From Thermodesulfovibrio sp. (GTDB lineage Bacteria; Nitrospirota; Thermodesulfovibrionia; Thermodesulfovibrionales; JdFR-85), in the NCBI GenBank assembly GCA_027016675.1, contig JALUSH010000132.1, forward strand, positions 1-11,348: a DNA stretch of 11,348 nucleotides, written 5' to 3'. Below, in pieces: positions 7,247-11,348 of the stretch. Both the position numbers and the translations under genes were made by a program. The first letter of the stretch is position 1, and every line of letters begins with the position of its first letter. The notes below the pieces were generated by a model. It was not told the origin of the DNA. It saw nothing but the letters and a program-made list of their open reading frames with translations, and did not search any database.

Positions 7247-8383
7247 ATGGCAGAGAATCCCTTATTGCTATTGCAGAGGTATGGGCAGAGCTTCTGGTAT
7301 GACAACATAAGCAGGTCTTTACTTCGTTCAGGTGAACTGAAAAGGATGATAGAAGAGGAAGGTCTGAGAGGGGTCACCTCAAACCCCACCATCTTTTACA
7401 AGGCTATCAAGTCAGGTACGGAATATAATGAACAGCTCAAAGAACTCTTCCAGAAAGAGGACAATCTTTCTGCTAAAGATATCTTCTATTCCCTAGCAAT
7501 ACAGGACATAACAGAGGCTTGTGATTTGTTATTGAATGTTTACAATGAAAGCGAAGGTGATGACGGGTATGTTAGCATAGAGGTAGATCCACACCTTGCC
7601 CATGATACAGAAGGTACCATCAGGGAGGCCAGGGAACTGTTTAATAAGATAAACAGACCAAACCTTATGATCAAAGTGCCAGCCACCCCAGAAGGGTTGC
7701 CTGCCATCGAAGAGCTTATTTATGAGGGGGTTAATGTAAATGTTACATTACTGTTTTCTGTGCTCCGTTATAAAGAGGTGATGGATGTATATTTAAGTGG
7801 ACTTGAAAGAAGAATAAATGAAGGGAAGCCGTTAGACAGGATTGCCTCTGTAGCAAGTTTTTTTGTAAGCAGAGTGGATACATTAACTGATAGGTATCTT
7901 GAAGAAAAACTCCACAATGCAGACAATGAGACAGCCGCAAAAATAAAATCCCTTATTGGCAAAACCGCTGTTGCCAATGCCCAGATAGCCTATGATGCCT
8001 TTAAAAAAGCCTTTTCCTCAGACCGGTTCCTGCAACTTAAACTAAAGGGGGCCAGAATACAGAGGCTTCTCTTCGGCAGCACAAGCACCAAAAACCCGTC
8101 CTATAGTGATATACTTTATGTGCAGGAACTTATTGGACCTGGTACAGTCAATACAATGCCAGATGCAACATGGAAGGCATTTAAAGACCATGGCAGGGCT
8201 GAAAGGACTATCGATAGAGATGTGAGTGCTGCCTATAAGATAATCGAGGAGGTGGAATCCCTTGGGATAAGCATGAAGGATGTGACAAGAGAGCTGGAAG
8301 AAGAAGGAGTCAGGCTCTTTGCAGAATCCTTTGATGCATTGCTGGAGCTTATTGAGAGGAAGCGTGCAGAACTGACATTATGA
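7247..8383 (+). CDS. tal: transaldolase (long ~370-residue subfamily)
   Basis: Transaldolase, 378 residues, moves a dihydroxyacetone unit between sugar phosphates in the non-oxidative pentose phosphate pathway. The Schiff-base lysine is Lys143 in LMIKVPATPEG. Also seen are Asp19 (WYDNISR), GVTSNPTIF (42-50) and NVNVTLLFSVLRYKEV after the active site. The length and the QSFWYDNISR opening fit the longer bacterial subfamily (mycobacterial/cyanobacterial type) rather than the ~220-residue TalC form. A strong AAAGGAGG (7233-7240) lies six bases from the ATG at 7247. An alternative ATG at 7244 would be only three bases away. The 62-base gap after hemC holds no clear promoter or terminator, so it may be read from the hem transcript. 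Its stop overlaps the next start as ATGA. Confidence 0.95.
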   Translation: MAENPLLLLQRYGQSFWYDNISRSLLRSGELKRMIEEEGLRGVTSNPTIFYKAIKSGTEYNEQLKELFQKEDNLSAKDIFYSLAIQDITEACDLLLNVYNESEGDDGYVSIEVDPHLAHDTEGTIREARELFNKINRPNLMIKVPATPEGLPAIEELIYEGVNVNVTLLFSVLRYKEVMDVYLSGLERRINEGKPLDRIASVASFFVSRVDTLTDRYLEEKLHNADNETAAKIKSLIGKTAVANAQIAYDAFKKAFSSDRFLQLKLKGARIQRLLFGSTSTKNPSYSDILYVQELIGPGTVNTMPDATWKAFKDHGRAERTIDRDVSAAYKIIEEVESLGISMKDVTRELEEEGVRLFAESFDALLELIERKRAELTL

Positions 8384-9093
8384 TAAGACTATTAAAAATA
8401 TGCTTTCTGTCCCTGATCATCCTTTCCTGTGTATCACCTCAGGTGCGTGAAGACAGGTTGAAGAATGCAGAGGCGCATTATAAGCTGGCCATATCTGATA
8501 TTCAGGAGGGTAAACTGCAGGATGCCTTTGTGGAACTCCAGAAGGCAATCAGACTGAATCCTGATTATAAAGAGGCATATTATGCACTTGGGCTTATATA
8601 TCATCAGTTCGAGGAATATAAAAAGGCAGAGGAGTCTTTAAAAAAGGCCCTCCAGCTTGATCCTTTCTATTCAGAGGCATACAATAGTCTCGGTGTTGTT
8701 TATACAATTATGAAAAGGTACGGGGAGGCAGAGAATGCCCTTAAGAAGGCATTACAGAATCCACTTTATAAAAGTCCACATAAGGCCTTTACCAACCTTG
8801 GCAGGGTCTATTACAGGTTGGGGAAGTTTGCTGAGGCTGAGAGAGCATATAAATCTGCCCTGAAAAGGGTACCTGATTTTTTCATGGCCTATTATGGCCT
8901 CGCCCTTACCTACAATGCCATGGGTAGATACGGCGATGCATCAGAGGCTTTAACAGAGGCTATAAAAATGGACCCTACCTTTAATGGTGATTTTGAAAAG
9001 GCAAAGGAGTATTTCATGAAGATACAACTTAAAACAATTGATAGGGACACTATTCAGGATTACAATGACTTACTGGAGATTCTGCATTATTAG
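8380..9093 (+). CDS. TPR-repeat lipoprotein, PilF/PilW-like
   Basis: A 237-residue protein with a lipoprotein signal: basic MIRLLK, a hydrophobic stretch, then a lipobox-like ILSC with Cys17. About five tetratricopeptide repeats run from 30 to 200, each closing with an A-rich helix and a proline turn (IRLNP, LQLDP, QNPLYKSP, KRVP, IKMDP). The LQNPLYKSPHKAFTNLGRVY segment resembles the DPLYPxP turn of the type IV pilus secretin pilotin PilF/PilW, and the repeat spacing is similar. TPR proteins are easily over-assigned, so a pilus role is tentative, and no pilus gene is nearby. It is probably anchored in a membrane facing the periplasm. The ATGA overlap with tal implies coupled translation, an unusual pairing of functions. 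Confidence 0.85.
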   Translation: MIRLLKICFLSLIILSCVSPQVREDRLKNAEAHYKLAISDIQEGKLQDAFVELQKAIRLNPDYKEAYYALGLIYHQFEEYKKAEESLKKALQLDPFYSEAYNSLGVVYTIMKRYGEAENALKKALQNPLYKSPHKAFTNLGRVYYRLGKFAEAERAYKSALKRVPDFFMAYYGLALTYNAMGRYGDASEALTEAIKMDPTFNGDFEKAKEYFMKIQLKTIDRDTIQDYNDLLEILHY

Positions 9094-9176
9094 ATGAACA
9101 CGGGGTAAAGGGGCATTGGTTCGCAAAATTAATTAAGTTTCAGTAGGGAGTGGCACGGTGGGGTCTGAACGGTTTT

Positions 9177-9219
9177 GAATTTTGCATAAGATTTGCCGTG
9201 AGGGCAAATCGCAAAATTC
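9177..9219. repeat. interrupted hairpin inside the element
   Basis: GAATTTTGC (9177-9185) pairs with GCAAAATTC (9211-9219), and GATTTGCC (9190-9197) pairs with GGCAAATC (9203-9210) around a GTGAG loop. Only ATAA (9186-9189) is left bulged, giving 17 paired bases. An 8-mer GCAAAATT outside the element (9123-9130) could compete for the left strand. Confidence 0.75.
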
Positions 9220-9226
9220 CCTCGGA

Positions 9227-9246
9227 AGTGGACATGGATGTCCACT
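9227..9246. repeat. 20-bp palindrome inside the element
   Basis: AGTGGACAT and ATGTCCACT flank a GG centre, giving nine perfect pairs. As RNA, the two-base loop would force the inner pairs open. As DNA it has the shape of a dimeric protein site. Its centre lies about 127 bases upstream of the predicted glnB start site. Confidence 0.7.
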
Positions 9247-9337
9247 GAGAATGATGTGTAAGACCCCACCGTGCCACTCCCTACCAGGGGCTAACAGTTT
9301 TTCGTTACAGATGGATTTAGTTTTTTATAAATTCCTG

Positions 9338-9353
9338 TGGCAAAGGGATTGTT
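9338..9353 (+). promoter_or_regulatory. sigma-54 type promoter for glnB
   Basis: TGGCAAAGGGATTGTT fits the sigma-54 pattern TGGCACRNNNNTTGCW with two mismatches (A for C in the -24 box, T for C in the -12 box). GG (9339-9340) is followed by exactly ten bases and then GT. The predicted start near 9364 gives a 17-base leader containing the ribosome binding site. PII genes are often NtrC/sigma-54 controlled, which supports the call. No NtrC-like site was recognised. Confidence 0.6.
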
Positions 9354-9380
9354 TAATCATCACAGCAAGGAGGTAGCATA

Positions 9381-9719
9381 ATGAAACTGATTGCAGCAGT
9401 GATCAAGCATTACAAACTTGAAGAGGTAAGAAAGGCACTTACTGATGCAGGCGTTCAGGGTATGACTGTTATTGAAGTAAAGGGGTTTGGCAGGCAAAAG
9501 GGACATTTGGAGGTATACCGTGGTGTTGAGTATGAGGTGAAATTTCTTCCCAAGGTCAAGATTGAGGTGGCAGTTCCAGATGAAAAGACGGAGGAGATTG
9601 TGAATGTTATCACGAATGCCGCCCGAACAGGCGAAATCGGAGATGGAAAAATATTTGTCTATAACCTTCAGGAGGTTGTAAGGATAAGAACAGGAGAGAG
9701 AGGAGAAGAGGCATTATAA
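9381..9719 (+). CDS. glnB: nitrogen regulatory protein PII
   Basis: A 112-residue PII trimer protein that senses ATP/ADP and 2-oxoglutarate and relays nitrogen status to partners such as glutamine synthetase adenylyltransferase, NtrB or AmtB. Gln39 and the T-loop segment YRGVEYEVKFLPK carry Tyr46 and Tyr51, the latter being the standard uridylylation site. The B-loop TGEIGDGKIFV lies at about 83-93. Basic residues Arg101 and Arg103 follow in the C-loop. Length is exact for the family. GlnB and GlnK cannot be separated confidently. No amtB is adjacent, which slightly favours GlnB. AAGGAGG (9367-9373) is seven bases from the ATG. A sigma-54-like promoter precedes it, and it converges on glnA. 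Confidence 0.96.
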   Translation: MKLIAAVIKHYKLEEVRKALTDAGVQGMTVIEVKGFGRQKGHLEVYRGVEYEVKFLPKVKIEVAVPDEKTEEIVNVITNAARTGEIGDGKIFVYNLQEVVRIRTGERGEEAL

Positions 9720-9723
9720 TTTT

Positions 9724-9751
9724 AGATTGTAGATTTCAGATTGCAGAGTTT
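9724..9751 (+). repeat. degenerate 7-base tandem repeat, four units
   Basis: After the glnB stop, AGATTGT, AGATTTC, AGATTGC and AGAGTTT follow at an exact 7-base period, starting at 9724, 9731, 9738 and 9745. The unit is AGATTNY, with the last copy diverged. No coding role is possible here; it may be a simple-sequence or slippage relic. Confidence 0.6.
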
Positions 9752-9776
9752 AGAAAAAGATAGTTTATTATTGAAT

Positions 9777-9806
9777 AGAGGCTGTGGGCAGAAGCCCACA
9801 GCCTCT
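9777..9806. terminator. bidirectional terminator between glnB and glnA
   Basis: AGAGGCTGTGGGC pairs perfectly with GCCCACAGCCTCT around an AGAA loop, giving 13 bp of GC-rich stem. On the + strand it is followed by GACATTTT, a short T run. On the minus strand the following sequence (TATTCAATAATAAAC) is AU-rich but not a T tract. It lies between two convergent genes, so it probably ends glnB transcripts and may also block read-through from glnA. Confidence 0.85.
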
Positions 9807-9816
9807 GACATTTTAA

Positions 9817-11229
9817 TTAAATATCGTAGTAAAGGAAGAATTCATAGGGATGGGGTCTAAGTCTTAGTGCGTCTATCTCGTTCTGTCTTTTGTACTCGAT
9901 CCAGGTCTGGAGGGCATCTTCTGTAAAGACATTCCCTTTGAGGAGGAATGCATGATCCTCTTCAAGGGCATCAAGTGCTTCATCAAGGCTTCCACAGATC
10001 TGTGGAACCTTTGCAAGCTCCTCAGGAGGAAGTTCATAGAGGTCTTTATCCATCGCCTCGCCTGGATCAATCTTGTTCTCGATACCGTCAAGCCCTGCCA
10101 TCAACATGGCAGCAAAGGCAAGATAGGGGTTACAGGATGGATCAGGGAACCTTACCTCCACCCTCTTGGCCTTTGGTGAAGGTGAATACATGGGAATCCT
10201 GACGGCAGCAGAACGGTTTCTTGCTGAATACGCAAGGTTCACTGGTGCCTCAAAACCTGGGACCAGCCTCTTATAAGAATTAGTGGTGGGGTTGGTAATA
10301 GCAGCCAGAGCCCGTGCATGCCTAAGAATACCACCTATATAATAAAGAGCTATCTCACTCAGACCAGCATAGCCGTCACCAGCAAAAAGTGGCTGTCCAT
10401 CCTTCCATATGCTCTGGTGGGTGTGCATACCTGAGCCATTGTCACCAAAAACAGGCTTTGGCATGAAGGTAGCTGTCTTACCATGTGCCCTTGCAACATT
10501 CTTGACAATGTATTTGAATAGCATGAGATTGTCTGCCTGTTTTACAAGTGGAGCATATCGCATATCAATCTCGCCCTGTCCAGCAGTGGCAACCTCATGA
10601 TGCTGTGCCTCTACATGAATGCCACATTTTTTCATTATAGTTACCATTTCTGTCCTTATATCCTCGAGGCTATCTGTTGGGGGTACAGGGAAGTAACCTT
10701 CTTTATGGCGTGGTTTGTATCCAAGGTTGGGGTTCTCTTCCCGACCAGAATTCCATATGCCTTCCACAGAGTCAACAAAGTAGTAGCCACTATGGGCATT
10801 CTGGTCATAACGGATGTCATCAAAGATAAAGAACTCAGCCTCAGGTCCGAAATAGGCTGTATCACCGATGCCTGTCGACTTGAGATACTGAACAGCCTTC
10901 TGGGCTATATATCGAGGGTCCCTTGTATAGGGCTCTTTAGTAATCGGATCAACAATGTTACATATTAAACTAAGTGTGGGGTATTTCCTGAAGGGATCAA
11001 GAATTGCTGTTTCAGGGTCAGGAATAATGAGCATGTCCGAGGCATTAATTGCCTGCCATCCTCTTATGGAAGAGCCGTCAAATCCAACGCCCTCTTCAAA
11101 GGTCTCTTCTTTTAATTCATCCACAGGTACTGAGAAGTGCTGCCAGATGCCAGGAAAATCAATAAACTTGAAATCTACCATTACCACATCATTTTCCTGT
11201 GCAAATGTGATCACATCTTTTGGTGTCAT
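9817..11229 (-). CDS. glnA: glutamine synthetase type I
   Basis: GlnA, 470 residues, makes glutamine from glutamate, ammonia and ATP as a dodecamer. Signature segments are VGFDGSSIRGWQ near residue 48, YFGPEAEFFIFD, the KPVFGDNGSGMHTHQS ATP/ammonia region, NPTTNSYKRLVPGFEAPV (glutamate flap area) and RNRSAAVRIP. Tyr398 in DKDLYELPPEE matches the adenylylation site of the beta subclass, so activity is probably controlled by GlnE downstream of PII. Full length, no disruption. The start is set by AAGGAGG (complement of 11236-11242) six bases before the ATG. Its control region has a TTGACA box and a 22-bp palindrome instead of a sigma-54 site. It faces glnB across a shared terminator. Confidence 0.98.
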   Translation of the reverse strand: MTPKDVITFAQENDVVMVDFKFIDFPGIWQHFSVPVDELKEETFEEGVGFDGSSIRGWQAINASDMLIIPDPETAILDPFRKYPTLSLICNIVDPITKEPYTRDPRYIAQKAVQYLKSTGIGDTAYFGPEAEFFIFDDIRYDQNAHSGYYFVDSVEGIWNSGREENPNLGYKPRHKEGYFPVPPTDSLEDIRTEMVTIMKKCGIHVEAQHHEVATAGQGEIDMRYAPLVKQADNLMLFKYIVKNVARAHGKTATFMPKPVFGDNGSGMHTHQSIWKDGQPLFAGDGYAGLSEIALYYIGGILRHARALAAITNPTTNSYKRLVPGFEAPVNLAYSARNRSAAVRIPMYSPSPKAKRVEVRFPDPSCNPYLAFAAMLMAGLDGIENKIDPGEAMDKDLYELPPEELAKVPQICGSLDEALDALEEDHAFLLKGNVFTEDALQTWIEYKRQNEIDALRLRPHPYEFFLYYDI

Positions 11230-11257
11230 GGTTAACCTCCTTGATAAAGAAATATGT

Positions 11258-11279
11258 TATCGGCAAACGTTTACCGATA
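11258..11279. promoter_or_regulatory. 22-bp palindromic operator upstream of glnA
   Basis: On the minus strand TATCGGTAAAC is followed directly by GTTTGCCGATA. The halves are mirror images except for one base pair (T versus C at half-site position 7). The AAACGTTT core with a central CG resembles LacI/GalR-family operators such as PurR and CcpA boxes. It lies 28 bases before the glnA ATG, next to the probable -10 region, a position suited to repression. The regulator is unknown. Confidence 0.65.
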
Positions 11280-11328
11280 GCCTAAAATATTTTTTATTTT
11301 TTTGTCAAGTAAAATAATAGCCCAAAAT
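11277..11328 (-). repeat. 12-base direct repeat in the glnA control region
   Basis: On the minus strand ATTTTGGGCTAT (complement of 11317-11328) recurs as ATTTTAGGCTAT (complement of 11277-11288) with one difference, exactly 40 bases apart. The second copy touches the outer end of the palindrome and the probable -10 region. It may be a pair of activator sites or chance in AT-rich DNA. Confidence 0.4.
11279..11308 (-). promoter_or_regulatory. probable sigma-70 type promoter for glnA
   Basis: TTGACA (complement of 11303-11308) is a perfect -35 box, followed by an A-rich spacer. No good -10 box sits at 17 bases: TAGGCT (complement of 11279-11284) is at 18, and TATTTT (complement of 11284-11289) only at 13. 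A TTACTT box just upstream would place TATTTT at 17. Promoter presence is likely, but its exact register is not settled. Confidence 0.45.
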
Positions 11329-11348
11329 TATCGATTGAACCATTAGTC

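Larger units (their letters stand above)
9143..9284. mobile_element. MITE-like element, 142 bp, perfect 24-bp terminal inverted repeats
   Basis: The left arm 9143-9166 (starting GTAGGGAGTGGC, ending GGGGTCT) is the exact reverse complement of the right arm 9261-9284. The 94-base interior has no credible gene and contains two further inverted repeats (9177-9219 and 9227-9246), so the single strand could fold as a branched structure. The arms are GC-richer than the surrounding intergenic DNA. The flanking dinucleotides are CA on both sides, too short to prove a target duplication. A non-autonomous transposable element is the best reading. An intergenic structured RNA or a composite terminator is the alternative. 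It occupies the gap between the TPR gene and glnB. Confidence 0.65.

Noticed and set aside
9151..9166. TGGCACG in the element arm as a sigma-54 -24 box
   Set aside because: The expected TTGC at the -12 position is GGTC instead, in both arms.
9182..9376. Open frame of 64 codons through the element and glnB promoter
   Set aside because: It has no ribosome binding site, runs across the inverted repeats and promoter, and its residue make-up is not protein-like.
11260..11276. GG...TTGC in the glnA palindrome as a sigma-54 promoter
   Set aside because: The GG-to-GC spacing is nine bases, and sigma-54 promoters need ten. The palindrome explains the sequence better.
10597..11317. Two open frames of 120-123 codons on the + strand opposite glnA
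   Set aside because: They lie antisense to a fully conserved glutamine synthetase gene, lack ribosome binding sites and resemble no known family.

Overview
The window looks like an ordinary chromosomal segment of a motile Gram-negative bacterium with moderate GC content. The order MobB-like NTPase, CcsA/HemX-type protein, hemA, hemC, together with the lipoprotein signal, a sigma-54-like promoter and a PII/glutamine synthetase pair, fits Nitrospirota (Thermodesulfovibrionia-like) or a deltaproteobacterial relative. This placement is inferred from gene content and style, without any search. No plasmid, phage, CRISPR or defence genes are visible.

Left part (1-3357): an HD-domain phosphohydrolase (+) converges on a YkgJ-type cysteine-cluster protein (-), and their 3' ends overlap by 9 bases. 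Next comes a motA-motB stator operon (-) with a 4-base ATGA overlap. It is preceded by a good match to a sigma-28 (FliA/SigD) promoter that would leave motA almost leaderless.

Middle part (3418-9093): a run of six + strand genes. A MobB-like P-loop NTPase with a cysteine-bearing tail, ccsA/hemX, hemA and hemC are tightly packed (TAATG overlap, ATGA overlap, 19-base gap). After a 62-base gap with a strong ribosome binding site come transaldolase and a TPR lipoprotein resembling PilF/PilW, again with an ATGA overlap. The first block covers early tetrapyrrole synthesis and probable haem handling for cytochrome c. hemD and hemB are not in the window.

Right part (9094-11348): a 142-base MITE-like element with 24-base perfect terminal inverted repeats and two internal hairpins sits between the TPR gene and glnB (PII). 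A sigma-54-type promoter lies 54 bases beyond the element, so the usual enhancer interval of glnB falls inside the element. glnB (+) and glnA (-) converge on a shared 13-bp terminator hairpin. glnA has a separate control region: a TTGACA box, a 22-bp near-perfect palindrome with a LacI/GalR-like AAACGTTT core, and a repeated 12-mer. Both PII (Tyr51) and glutamine synthetase (Tyr398) keep their modification tyrosines, which suggests a GlnD/GlnE cascade elsewhere in the genome.

The observations most worth a second look are the MITE-like element in the glnB regulatory region, the glnA palindrome, and the sigma-28 promoter with a near-leaderless motA. No clearly new multi-gene system was found.
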